Part shown: positions 53,026-64,000 of the stretch, piece after piece
How positions within the stretch are numbered: the first letter of the stretch is position 1
Layout of the letters: each line of letters starts with the position of its first letter
NCBI GenBank assembly: GCA_036426205.1
Contig: CM071569.1
Location: 1,888,354-1,952,353, forward strand
DNA: 64,000 nt
Source: Ascaphus truei
Taxonomy: Eukaryota; Chordata; Amphibia; Anura; Ascaphidae
Direction: 5' to 3'
The notes under the pieces: generated by a model
What the model was told of the DNA's origin: nothing
Databases searched by the model: none
What the model saw: the letters and a program-made list of their open reading frames with translations, nothing else
Translations under genes and position numbers: made by a program

Positions 53026-56000
53026 GTAAGACCATTTAAACCTTTTATTATTTTTCCTGTAAATTGCACTCCTGATTTTTTTGCCTTGGTTCCTCTTTGA
53101 AGTGGGTTAATAATAACTTGCATTTCTGTTGATGCTCCTTTCTAATTAGTTTCAATGAGGGTATTGTTTTTCGACAAAAGCTTATTTACTTAGACTTCAC
53201 AAGGTTTCAGATCAACTCGCCATGACCATTGTGTTTTCAATTCCGCCATTTAGTTTTTAAAAAGTAGTGAATATTCAGATATTTAATGCCCAATATAAAC
53301 ACACACCATCTTTATCCTACAACTGGAATGAGCGTGTTATGTAGAAACGTGTATCTCCTGTGATTGTGTCACACTGTGTTCTTTTTGCCCTATTTAGATT
53401 TGATTGGCAATTCAGAAAATAGCTTTTTTGTTTTACTTATTCCTTTTTATCCCATGTACATTTCTTTCACTCACTGTCCAACTAACTCCTCGCTCCTTTT
53501 CTGTCTCTGGTGTTTAAACATTCATCAAACATTCTTTTTCACAGTTAAGAATGTGAACTTGGCATAATGAGAATAAGCAATGAATCTGTTTATAACTTGT
53601 GGCGGGGATATTTTTTTTTTCTGGATTTTGCCCTTCACCCTCCATTGAAGAGATTAGATGTTTCTTGTTTTCAGGACTTGGTAAGCCAGTAAACAGAGAG
53701 AGAGTTTTTTGATTTGATGTGTGTTTTGCTTGCATGTGTTGACTCAAGTATGTTTTTTCTAGTTCACCTCAGTTGTTTATTATGCATTTATTTTGTATTT
53801 ACGGGCTTATTATTTTCTCTGGTATCCTGTTCACAATTTGCACCCCCAATTTGCTTGTGTTTTTTTTTTTTTTAAATGTATATTCATGTGAACCTAAACA
53901 CTTAGTAAACGCGAGCCTGGCCCATGAAAACAAGATCTAATCTCATAATTCACTTATACTATTAACTCAGGGGTGGGAAACGCCAGTCCTCCAAGGTCGC
54001 CAACAGGTCAGGTTTTCAGGATATCCATGCTTCAGCACAGGTGGTGCAGTCTTTGACTGACCAACTGATTGAGCCACTTGTGCTGAAGCGGGGATATCCT
54101 GAAAACTTGTTGGTGGATCTTGCCCACCCCTGGCTATAACTGCATGACTGCTGTAATTGATTACAACACAGGAGCATTTGAATTCCTGCTGTGTGAAGAC
54201 TTCAATCCAGTGGTGGATTTCCCATTGGGCTCGATAGGCCTGAGCCTTTCCCCCTCCCATATACAGAGGCCCTGCGCTCTCTCCCCCACTGATTACCAGG
54301 GGAGGATGTGGGCCTCTGTAAAGGTCTCTTACCGTCTCCCTTTTGCTCCCCTCCTTGCTCTGCAGCACCGCAGCATCATTTGATGCCACGGCGCTGCAGA
54401 AGGATGAGGCCTGGGCAGCAAAAAGTTAAGTGCCTATGGGCGATTTGTATTTATTTTTTAAATACGCCACTACTTGGATCAATGTATTAAATATTGCTGC
54501 AATCTATATAAATGTTCATACCATTTGGATGCACCATGTATATTTATTTCCAGTCTAAGATTATTTACATTAAAGTCTGCACCCCCCACCCAAACTTAAG
54601 ATGAGAGGTTTCCATCTGATCTGCATGCTATTTGAAATACTAGAAAAGCACCTGCAGCCTGGGGTCTCTGGAGCGATTTTATTTATTTGTACAGCATCCG
54701 GGCATTTGAAAGGCTATTAAATTGGAGGGAGCACTATATACTTGAGTAAGTTAAATTCTATGTTGTCCAAATTTATTAATCTGAAAGACTAAACTGACCT
54801 GGTCATTCATAGTACATGAAGTAGTTATAAGCTCAGTCTCGGCCACAAAAGGACTTTTAACAGTCGAACTGGCTTCCTTAAACAATATAACCATGCTGAT
54901 AGCAACGGTTTGACTGCTTTAATTTGTTGGAAAATTAGTTACAAGTTTAATTTCTTGGGGGTCTCTGAATGGGAAAGGTTTTCTTTATTCCACCCTGTCC
55001 TTAGCGGAGAACCAAGCACTTGCTGAACACAAACCAAGCAGCTCCTAAGGATAATTACAAAAGGTATCAATCGCCCTGATGGGACCCTATAAACATGTCA
55101 CTGGAATTAGTTCACTTTGGTCCCTGGAGGGATTTCCCCTGTAAAAAGGTTTCCATATTTGTTCATCTATAATAAGAAACCCTCTTCTATCCCAGCCTAA
55201 GATGAATCTGCAATTCAGAGGCCGTATGGCTACTAGAACTTTGCCACATTTTTAAATGAAAAAGCTTGCTTTAAAAATGACCATTTCTGTTTTTAGATTA
55301 AATACAACGAATGTTCTTAAAAGCTCTAAAGATTTGTATCACTGTTTTTGTCTTCTGAAGACCCGACACTAATGGCTGACCACATACTGAGAAGTGCACG
55401 CAGTTTTACTGTTAGGGCGTATTTTTGTATGGGTTGGATTAAGGTAGGGAATAATACATGGGGGAAGGGGTGTCACACATTTTAAGGATACATTTTAAAA
55501 TATCTATCTTCTCCTTTTTGACTTGCATGGTTGGTGTGATTTTGGCACTTTCCCCTCCTTTGAACACATGTTCTAAGCAAATAGCTCCCAATAATGGTAT
55601 TAATATGGTTGATCTTTGCATGGGATTTCCAGGGGCTCTTTTTCTTTTGAAGTCATCCTATTCTATACACGAGACACCTCTCCTTGCTCTCCTTGCAGAC
55701 ACGTTTTTTGAGGTAGACGATGGATTAAGAACAGCAAAAAGATTGTAGCTGGTGTATGTGACAGTCCTGCTACATATATATCATGGTAACTCGAGAGACT
55801 CGTGGTCCATGTCATTTGTGTGCTTTTTTTTTATAAATCGCTTCTATCCTATTTCCTGTACTAACTATTAACGGGACAACTTCTACCTTCTTGTGAGTGT
55901 TCGCATGCAGTGTGCTTTTAACGCTTATATCCCGTTCCTAACATTCCTGTCATAGTGGTATATGTTCCTCCCAGTTTCCAGTCACACACATTTTGTTCAC

Positions 56001-57280
56001 ATGTGTTTATAGATTAGTTAATGTAGTTATAGCATAAATAAGCAAACGCTTGACTAAACCAGACTAGATACCGAGTGTAAAACAAAGCTAGTTTCATGGA
56101 TGTAATGGGAGGAAGGGAAACAGAATGAGATCCAATCCATTCGGAGAAGATTTGAGCTTAGTACTACAATGGTATGCACTTAAGGAGTGAAAACATATTC
56201 CAAGGGGGGGATTGGAATACAGTAAGGTGTATTGTGAATGAGGCTGAGAATCAGATTTTGAAAGGGTTTGTTCTACCTTTTTTTGACCGTAAAGCCATTA
56301 CTATCACTGAAACCGTTAACTCATGTTTATAGAACAGAATGCTTCCCAACATACAAGACCATATTGACTGAGGTGCTATTGCATAAGACCTCTTCCTATG
56401 CTAGTAGACGCCTTGAGACCCATTGGTCCTAGTCGGCCAAATATTTACTAAGCAGTGCTACTCCTAGAGACCCCTTTAAAGCCCATTCGCATGAAGAATC
56501 GGCAGTAAAAGGCTATATTTACCAAGCAGTAGCTGGACGCGTCCGATGGGGTAGCACGGTTTATAAAATAAGGCCCACAGTATTTTGCACCTCATATCCC
56601 AACATTCCCATTGGTGTCTGTTGTACTTGTAATGTCTTGAAGCAGCTGTATCGCCAATAAATATGTTAATCTACAACCTCACGCTTCATGTCAAGTGTTA
56701 AATGAAAGCCTCCAAGAATTACAAATCTCATAATCCTTCAATATCCATCACGATTTAAAAAGATCCATTTCATTTTAGAGCCCACGCTAAAAAGTTCAAA
56801 TGAAAAAATTGTCTTTTTAGACATTAATGATAGACCAAAACCGGTCGGTCCAATTTAGTTTTGATTATACTTTGTAGAATCACATGATTTAAATACATTA
56901 CTTGTAAAACTTTTGGCAGTCAATGGGCCAAAGCCCATGATATTACAGTACCTGTATACTGTTCCAATCTCCGCTCAATGTTTTTGGTTGTTGCGCTTAT
57001 GCTTTTTTCCTCCATGGCGAATCCCCGGAGAGGAAAATGAATGTTATCCATGTATTGTTTTTGTTACATTCTCAGTCCTGTGTATTTCATAGTAAATGTG
57101 TGCTTTCATTATTTGATTCTCATTATTTCATTGTCTGTTTTTTGTTTTTTTTGTTTTGTTTTTATTTGTTTTTCCCCAATCTGTTGCTATATTCTGCCAT
57201 CCTGTTTTGGATTTACTTGCACCTGTTGACACGTAAACCCTTGCGAATGCGCTGCTTGTGCTCGCGCTCTGCGGCGGCAG
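53026..57280 (+). other. mpzl1: mpzl1 intron 4
   Basis: Contains a hAT MITE (53968-54132). Otherwise the 4.3 kb is AT-rich unique-looking sequence with no frame that I can support as a gene. Confidence 0.6.
53968..54132. mobile_element. hAT-type MITE (CAGGGGTGG family)
   Basis: Begins CAGGGGTGGGAAACGCCAGT and ends TTGCCCACCCCTG. It is an internal near-palindrome with 'cttcagcacaggtgg' and 'gccacttgtgctgaag'. Same family as 23019, 24021 and 63696. Confidence 0.8.
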
Positions 57281-57386
57281 CTGCAGCACCACAGAGAGTT
57301 TGATGTCTCCGGTTAAGCAGCCACCACGCAAGTCTCCCTCTGACACAGAGGCTTTGGTAAATCACGTGCCCTCTGGATCCATTCAG
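57281..57386 (+). CDS. mpzl1: mpzl1 exon 5: first cytoplasmic segment
   Basis: Acceptor GGCGGCAG ends at 57280 and donor GTAATT begins at 57387. Phase 2 in, phase 0 out, 106 bases. It encodes 'CSTTESLMSPVKQPPRKSP', then 'SDTEALVNHVPSGSIQ', nearly the same as mammalian MPZL1 and diagnostic for this paralog rather than MPZ, MPZL2 or MPZL3. The acceptor has a poor pyrimidine tract (GCGGCGGCAG), which may favour skipping. The next exon, expected to hold the two ITIM tyrosines that recruit SHP2, is not in the window. Confidence 0.9.
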
Positions 57387-59569
57387 GTAATTGCATTGAA
57401 ATGATGAGCATGTGATGTACTATAAGATGGGACTCATGGATGCAAATGGGAACTGGTGGCATTAAGAGAAGGGATGGACACATTGGCTAGTGCTTACTCG
57501 TTGTTCCCATTATTTTTCACAAGGATGTGCAAATTGCAGAGCACATTCCAACTAGGAACTCGTACGTACTGCTCTGGCAATAAATCTTCACAGGCAATAC
57601 ATACAACTTCATAGGGCGGGCTTTTTCTTGGCGTGAGAAACCGTAGATGCTTTCCAAAATTACAGTAGTAAGAATCAGGACACCAAGGCCAAAAAATATA
57701 TTCAAGTATGAGGTGCAGGGAACCCAAGGGGGCCCTGAACAGTAAGACAGAACACAAGGGGTTACTACCCGCATATTCAGAGAAACACGTTACAACTATG
57801 TAAATAAAAAAGGATACGTTTTACTATGAAATCATATAAAAAATAGTCCATATCATGTACATAGAAAGATATGCAGACAGTGAGAACAATATTGTAGCAA
57901 AGGCTATGAAGGCGTAATAAATTAAAACAATAACTACTTGGCTTTGGCTCACTGAAGGAGGCTGTGGGACACGGCACCAGGGTACACACACACACACAAA
58001 ATACTGGTAAGGAGGGCGAGTGTGGGTGGATCACACTTGGAGAGGCAAACCAAAAAGGGAAGGTGGAAAAAATACCCCAAAAACAAGGGGGAAATAAATG
58101 GGAGGGGCAGCGTTTTGTGACAACCTGTGTTCAGGCCCGTTCCTGCCGGTTCCAATTCACTGCAGAACTCCCCAGGATTGCCTGTGTGGTAGTCCACAAA
58201 AAATAAGCACAAGATGTAAACTCCCACAAAAACGGTATCAATAAATGTATTGCGATAAATATTTGCTTAAAAAAAAAGTTCACGTAAATCGAAATAAAAT
58301 GTGTTCTTAAGACATACATTTTTGATTAGATTTACTAGAACAAAGGCCCCTTGATTTTCAAACCCTTGTGCATGTCTGCACCTTCATTTTCTCCTCTACA
58401 CTGTTCCAATCACCTGAACATCCCCCTCATCCCAGCACTCACACTTGCACGCTACCTGGGGAGTTAAGAATTCATTGAAACACTTTACAATTTAAGAAAA
58501 TGCATTACGATAAGAACACATTTTCTTAAGAATTGTCAAAAAAAAAAATCTGTTATTTTTCTAACCTTTTTATAAATTAAATGTGTTTTTAAATGTAGGG
58601 AATATCTAAGGGATGTTGGAGTGATGGAAGCAGTGTGAGGTGGGGGGGAGAAGTGCAGACATGAGGGGGGGGGGGGTGTGGATCCAAGAGCGAGGGTGGA
58701 GGTGTTAAGGACCCCAAGGTTTGTGTGTAAGGGGTTAAGTGGCCCAGGGGAAGGAGAGGGACTTGGGGGTTAAGAAGTTGGAGGGTGGAAGGGGTTAACA
58801 AAAGGCAACACTTGAGGAGAGGAGTTCCTACCTTACACTGCTGCCTTCAGTATCTTGGCACACAATGCTGGGATTCTGGGAAATAACATGCAAATAATCA
58901 GTCACCTTTTTTGCTTCTTATCCATTTTCACATGTACCGCTTTAAGCTTATGCCTGCAGTATTACACCACATTTTCAGTGCAGGCTGGTTTAAAGAATGA
59001 AACCGTGCATTTCTGTGGCACAGATGAAGTCGGCTGAAAAAACGACCTCACGTGGCTGGCTGACAAACTGCACTTTTGTTATAGGGAGTTACTTTTTCTC
59101 AACCTCAGTGACTGTTCACAAGTGCAGCCACCTTCATAGCCAGCAACACAGAGAAATACATCTCACAATATCAGCGCGTTTGAGGATGATTTCTTGTATG
59201 CATATGTATAAAAAGTCTCAAATAGGAGAGGACAATGATCTAGTAACCAGTGAGTTAGAAGGAAAATTGATTGCAGGGCTCATTGAAGGGGTGAAGGAAA
59301 TGCCTTGGGTGGAATATTTAAAGAACCAGCAGATGTCCTAGATGAATAACAACTGTGCTTCAGTATATCGTATGAATAGGCAAGTCCCCCTAGAGCATAT
59401 GTAGTCCTCTTCATTTATAAGATAAAAGTACTCACAATTGTGATTAGTAGTATCCTATGAGGCGTGCATCCAAACTAAAAGATTCAGAAGCAGTACCAAA
59501 AAATCTAGGACTTAGGCCGTAAGTATGATTAAAAAATAACTTGTTCTCAGGCAGACATCAAGGTGGTAA

Positions 59570-59621
59570 CAAGCAAACTCTAACGTGTTTCGTGCTGAAA
59601 ATAGCGCTTTATCAAAGAGTG
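59570..59621 (-). ncRNA. Hammerhead-like motif (minus strand)
   Basis: On the minus strand: GACACTC, TTTGATAA core, stem II AGCGCT/AGCAC with one mismatch, GAAA, CACGTTA, then GAGT pairing back with ACTC. It has the same U3/A8 core variant as 35301 and 46021. Confidence 0.4.
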
Positions 59622-59686
59622 TCTTGGGCCACCTTCATATGTTGGGAGGTTTCATGGAAAAATTATCACTTGAACATGGTTTATAT

Positions 59687-59909
59687 CAGGGCTGTGCAAA
59701 CTGGAGGCGGGCGTGAAATTTTCTGGGGGGTGGGGGAGGGTGCGGCGCTTAGAGGCTCTGCGCTCTTCCCCACAACATTGAAATTTAGTGACGCCGTGGG
59801 GGAAAATGTGCCGTTGCGTTGCCATGGTGCTGTCAGAAACCGTCGGAGGAAAGGTAGGGGGGGGGTGGGAGCAGGCTGGGGAGTGTAGACTAAAGTTTGT
59901 CCACTCCTG
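59687..59909. mobile_element. hAT-type MITE with 8-bp target duplication
   Basis: CAGGGCTGTGCAAACT at the left and AGTTTGTCCACTCCTG at the right are inverted. Flanks GTTTATAT (59679-59686) and GTTTAAAT (59910-59917) match at seven of eight. The interior is G-rich. Confidence 0.85.
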
Positions 59910-60554
59910 GTTTAAATAATGGGGATTTCTGTTTGCCAAGTCATTAGTTGATGGAAAGTGCACATTGCAGTTCAGCAATAGACTTCATATTGACTGTTCC
60001 CATTTTTTGTTTTGCAATACATGTTTTACATGTACGTTATATACTGTTATCTGATAAGAAAGGGTAAGTGTTCCATAGACTGGTACCAGCTATCGACTAC
60101 TAAACCATTCATTTATACACTCTTCCTTGGAGCATAAATTATAGATATGTTTGCTTCTGAGGTTGCTTAGTGAGTGGTATTATAAAAATGTTCTCTGAAA
60201 TGCATTATCAGCTTTTAGCCATGTAAACCTGTAGGGACAAAGTCTGGTTTGTACACTGCTGCAGAAGGGAAATTTCTTATACAGCTTGAGGTTCAGTAGG
60301 TAAAGTACAGACCAGCTCCTAAAAAGTCATTTTAACTATGCAGTCCTACGTGGAGGCTCTTGTGTTTAATAGGTTCAATAACTATGAAAGTCTTTAACTC
60401 ATCTGTGAACCATACAAAAATATAGTTTTTCTTCCACCAGCATCAAAATGTATGTGTGCTTTGTTGACCAATTAGACGCCCTAAAAGTTATTGGGTGTCC
60501 CGTACGGCAGGGGTGGGTAAGATTTTTCTGGGGGGGGGGGGGGGACGGGCGCCC

Positions 60555-60712
60555 AAGTGCACATAAAGTTTTAGTGTGGGTCGTGGGCAGGCAGTCTGCA
60601 GCCACCCCCACTGATGTCAGTACATCCTATGCCGACGTACGTTTCGCAAGTGGCTTTGTCATGGCCGAGACTGCCTGCCCACGACCCACACTAAAACTTT
60701 TTATGCGCACTT
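60555..60712. repeat. Long palindrome enclosing a hammerhead-like motif
   Basis: Arms 60555-60597 and 60668-60712 are inverted copies with a few mismatches. The 70-base centre holds, on the minus strand, TGACAA, GCCACTTGC, GAAAC, GTACGTC and GGC, a degenerate hammerhead order. The left arm directly follows a G-run (60530-60544) and a CAGGGGTGGGTAAG hAT-like end at 60508. Confidence 0.8.
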
Positions 60713-60841
60713 AGGCATTATACCTCCACACTTGGAGGATTGCTTTTTAGAAGCCCCAGTGTCTTCATAGGGGGGTTTCTTTTAGCTTATGGGGCTTTTG
60801 TTATATTGATTTTTATGACCACAAGTGTACCGATAAGGCTA

Positions 60842-61510
60842 GCGTAAGACGTGATCAGGGAGATTGTCAGACGATAACAGTCCGTCACTCTGTCCAGACA
60901 CGCAGCAACATGGAAGCTATACATCTGCTTTTTAAGTTAACATAGTTTATCATCACTACGGAGTGCCGAAACAGCCGACACTGTTCTTTTAAGTAGGGTA
61001 TGGTGCACTTTTTATACCTACTGGCTGGCGTAAGACGTAATCAGGGAGACATTGTGTCAGACGATAGTCTGTCACTCGGTCCAGACACGCAGCTCTATTG
61101 AAGCTATACATCTGCTTTGAAGCTAATATATAGTGTACTGATACCACGCAGCGTTGAAACAGCTGATACTGTGTTTGAAGTGGGGTAAGGTGCCCTTTGA
61201 CCGCTTATACTTAACGGCGTAAGACTTGATCAGAGAGACATTGTCAGACGATGAGTCTGTCATTCGATCCAGACACGCGGCTACATTGAAGCTATACGTT
61301 TTGCTTCAAAGTAAACATACTGATACCACGCAGTGCCGAAACAGCTGATACTGTGTTTGAAGTGGGGTAAGGTGCACTTTCACCGCCCAGAATTATCGGC
61401 TTAAGACGTGATCAGGGAGACATTGTGCCAGACGATATTAGTCTGCCACTCTGTCCAGACAAGCAGCTTTATTAAAGTTATACATCTTCTATACACAAAC
61501 TATTTGCTGC
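60842..61510 (+). repeat. Tandem array, four units with a period of 182-189 bp
   Basis: Units begin GCGTAAGACG-type at 60842, 61028, 61217 and 61399 (the last is partial). Conserved blocks are 'tgatcagggagacattgt', 'cagacgat', 'gtctgtcactc', 'gtccagacacgcagc', 'gaagctatac', 'gccgaaacagctgatactgt' and 'gtggggtaaggtgcac'. Divergence between units is roughly a tenth to a fifth. No coding frame is conserved. Origin unknown. Confidence 0.85.
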
Positions 61511-61633
61511 TATATAGCGGTTAACGGTACATTCTAGTGCTTCAGCTTATAATACTGATAGCGCGAGCATCTAAGACACGGGAGTAACAGAAGCTTGGCT
61601 GCCCCAATGTCCAGACACGCAATGTGCTATATA

Positions 61634-61917
61634 CAGCAGGGCCCCGCTTCTCAGCGATCCGCTGATACGGCGGCACCGAGAAGGGGGCCGCCATGTTGAA
61701 TTTTAAATCGCGCATGCGCAGAACGGGTGGGTGCGCCCGGCTCGCATGTGCAGACCGCAGGTTGTGCGCGCAGCGTATAGATTGCACATGCGCAGAATGG
61801 CGAAAATGCCGGTTTGCGCATGCGCAGCACTGAAAATCGCCGGATCCGCTTTCCGGCGATTTTCACTATACGGCGGGCCTCTGGAACGGAACCCGCCGTA
61901 TACCCGGGGCCCTGCTG
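61634..61917. mobile_element. Tigger/pogo-like MITE with TA duplication
   Basis: CAGCAGGGCCCCG at the left and CGGGGCCCTGCTG at the right, flanked by TA on each side. 284 bp. The inside is CpG-rich with three GCGCATGCGCAG-type sites (61708, 61785, 61815) and CCGCCATGTTGAA. No transposase frame. Confidence 0.85.
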
Positions 61918-63270
61918 TACACTGATCTTGCAGGAATTCGCTGTGGGTTGCTAAAGACTACAGCATCTACCATCCATAACGGCTCACTGTGAAATATTAT
62001 TTATGGGTTCTATACCAGCAGTCTGACGATTGGACACACATACCAAGCCATAGACAGGCTATCCCAGCACATAGGCACGTGTCTTATGATTATACCATTA
62101 TTTTGCTCCACATTAGTCATTATATAGTGTTCATTTCTTGCTATCCCCCATGTGAGTAGTAATTATTATATCTACACTCACTATCACGCTGTACCACCTA
62201 GACCATTTGGGTCTTGATTTAACATTGGCTCTTTCATATCCTATTTCTCCCTTGATAGCTGTATATCCTATCTAGAGGGATTTATGCTTGGTAGCCCAAG
62301 CATCGAGACGCACCACTATTGTTCACTTTTTTGTTTTCAGGCTTTGCCTTAGATTAGGCTGTAGGTCCGTTGACCAGAGTTCACCTATTTTATATTTGAG
62401 TATTTCTCTTAATAAAGGTTTTTTAATTAATTCACCATTTCATTTCAATTTAGCTGTCACCCATTCAGTTTTAGGCATCCTCTTGGTGTTATATTAGTTT
62501 CACATCCTTATTAGCCAGCCTTGAGTGCTCATTATAGGGGATTCTTTCTGTTTTGTGCTATTGATGCCAATTTGCCCCTGATTGTAGCACCTTCGGTGTG
62601 GCTGTAGCAAGGGTTTCCCTCCCCTCCCTTTCCCCCTTATCCTTGTTTGATATATCCTGTTGGAATTACACCCAGCATCTTGTATGACTGAACGTCTTTT
62701 ATCGTTTTGCTCCCTTTTACAATACATTATACTCGTGCAATATCTCCCCAAACTTTTTTTTTCTTCTTTTCTGCCAGTATAGTTTTTGCATTCGCATGAT
62801 GTGCCACCAAAACGCTTTTATATGACCACAGAGTAGGCCCCCACTAGTTGTGTAAACAGTTGCTGGTCATGATTACTTACTTCCTGTACAAGCCTGCCTG
62901 GGTATAAACGTGCTCCATGCAGAGGAGGCCATTGCATACTTGAATACATGGAGTCCCCGCTGGCGCTGAGTGTGCTCATGCTTGGAGAGCGCTCCAAGCA
63001 TGAGCGCCGGGTGTCCTGCATGTACGCGCACGGGGGTGTGGGGGAGAATTGCGGGTAGTTGAGCGCGCTGGTAGTATAGTTTTTTGTTTTTGTTTACTTA
63101 AGCGCTGTGCCCGCGCACACAGCGTGAGCAGGGACTTGAGTATAGCTATATATGTAAGTAAGCGCCGTCCGCTCAGCGCTAGCGGGGACGCAGCCTTAAC
63201 GTTCATCTTCAAGAAAGGGCAGGTTAGATTGTAATCTGATGCCATGGGTTTTCATTGGAATAAAACAACC

Positions 63271-63582
63271 TAAATAGATAAAGAAGCAGGGCTTTCAAGT
63301 TTGAAGCTCCCGCATCACATGACCAATAGGAATCCACACCGATGACGTCACGGCTTCCTATTGGGCCTCAGGTCAAGAAATATCTCAACAGCGGCCATTA
63401 CGAGACCCCTGCTTGCTGAGGAGGGGCTACCGGCACCTAATTCGCAGGGAAGTACCTCCGGAAGCAGAGGAAGTATCTCCAGAGCTGAAATTAGCAGGGT
63501 TCAGCTCTGGAGTCCCCTTGCTTCAACCCTATATATTAAAAAATGAATTAGCAAAAACCCACCCCTTGGATTGCCTCTTTAA
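63271..63582. mobile_element. TTAA-type MITE, relative of 37662-38075
   Basis: Shares 'gaccaataggaa', 'gatgacgtcacggcttcctattgg', 'gaagtacctccggaagcag', 'ccagagctgaaatta' and the right end 'ttggattgcctctttaa'. The left end is not clear. Confidence 0.55.
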
Positions 63583-63695
63583 AGCTGTATGTGGATATAC
63601 ATTTGGGGATCTGATTGAAAGGGATGATCAATGTTCTAAATGGGAAATATTTGACTAGTCTGAAGACATCTATGACCTACTGTGACCGTTTAGTA

Positions 63696-63858
63696 CAGGG
63701 GCGGCCAACTCCAGTCAAGCTTCCAATAGGTCAGGTTTTAAGGATATCTCTGCTCCAGCAGTTGTGGCGGTCTTTGACTTAGCCACCTGTGCTGAAGCAG
63801 GGATATCCTGAAAACCTGACATGGTGGTGGCCCTTGAGCACTGGAGTTGGCCATCCCT
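63696..63858. mobile_element. hAT-type MITE (CAGGGGCGGCCAACTCCAG family)
   Basis: Begins CAGGGGCGGCCAACTCCAGT and ends GGAGTTGGCCATCCCTA. Flanks GTTTAGTA and GTTCAGAA are a worn duplication. Same family as 23019, 24021 and 53968. Confidence 0.8.
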
Positions 63859-64000
63859 AGTTCAGAAAAAAACAAAATAGTGAAGCAAGTTCATGCAACT
63901 CTTCAAAGATTAGCTGGTGAGGTATGCACTTGTATGCAGGTGCCTGAACCCAGGCACTGAAAGGTTTCTTTTTCCCCCTCCCATACAGAAACAGATGAGT

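Larger units (their letters stand above)
57387..64000 (+). other. mpzl1: mpzl1 intron 5 (incomplete)
   Basis: No sequence resembling the last exon (VIYAQLD or VVYADI motifs) is found before the right edge. Stretches 57390-59560 and 61920-63270 hold no recognisable gene. They include G-rich runs (58640-58680), a block near 58850-58950 related to 46460 and 47150 ('ggattctggga(a)ataacatg'), and AT-rich sequence. Confidence 0.6.

Noticed and set aside
54120..54490. Frames over 54120-54490
   Set aside because: The first part is the end of a hAT MITE. The remainder has no coding signal.
58997..59341. Frame of 114 codons in intron 5
   Set aside because: No recognisable motif, no donor or acceptor matching MPZL1 exon 6, and not similar to the expected ITIM tail.
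61634..61917. CpG island promoter at the end of the window
   Set aside because: The CpG-rich block is fully contained in a Tigger-like MITE with exact inverted ends and TA flanks.

Overview
The window is animal nuclear DNA, most probably from an amphibian and most likely a frog. The evidence is spliced vertebrate exons spread over tens of kilobases, vertebrate-type tRNA genes, CA/TG microsatellites, and a transposon mix of Penelope with a GIY-YIG endonuclease, DIRS, CR1, L2-like and L1/Tx1-like LINEs, LTR elements, and hAT, Tigger, Harbinger and TTAA-type MITEs. No bacterial-style operon is present.

The main host gene is mpzl1 (myelin protein zero-like 1, PZR) on the + strand. A CpG-rich promoter with five CCAAT boxes precedes coding exon 1 at 21891. 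The V-set Ig domain is encoded by exons 2 and 3, and this pair is present twice: 33091-33254 plus 36790-37003, and 48493-48653 plus 49783-49996. The transmembrane exon is 52890-53025 and the first cytoplasmic exon is 57281-57386. The last exon, expected to carry the ITIMs, lies beyond the right edge. All splice phases agree, so the transcript could carry either Ig copy or both. Upstream of the promoter lie two intact convergent tRNA-Pro genes (CGG and AGG). Further left, 15437-15600 looks like the 3'-terminal exon of an unidentified tail-anchored membrane protein.

The rest is mostly transposon-derived. Positions 1-989, 12678-13980 and from 15742 hold three related LTRs. A 6.6 kb L1/Tx1-like LINE occupies 1611-8177 with intact target-site duplications. 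A minus-strand LTR-flanked unit (9093-13980) carries a long coiled-coil reading frame with clear myosin-II rod segments. An L2-like LINE with a 2A-like motif lies at about 17152-20406 and is interrupted by a DNA transposon. Intron 1 holds a reverse-oriented LINE (24182-26640), MITEs and minisatellites. The interval between the duplicated Ig exons holds a DIRS remnant (38440-40760) and a nearly intact Penelope element (41869-45332) followed by a hammerhead-ribozyme-like motif. A CR1 LINE sits just before the transmembrane exon. The last intron contains a hAT MITE, a long palindrome, a four-unit tandem array with a period of about 185 bp, and a Tigger-like MITE.

The most interesting items are the duplicated Ig exon pair in mpzl1, the myosin-rod gene captured between mismatched LTRs, and a family of hammerhead-like motifs in which core positions 3 and 8 appear to covary. 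Homology statements come from reading translations by eye. No database search was run.
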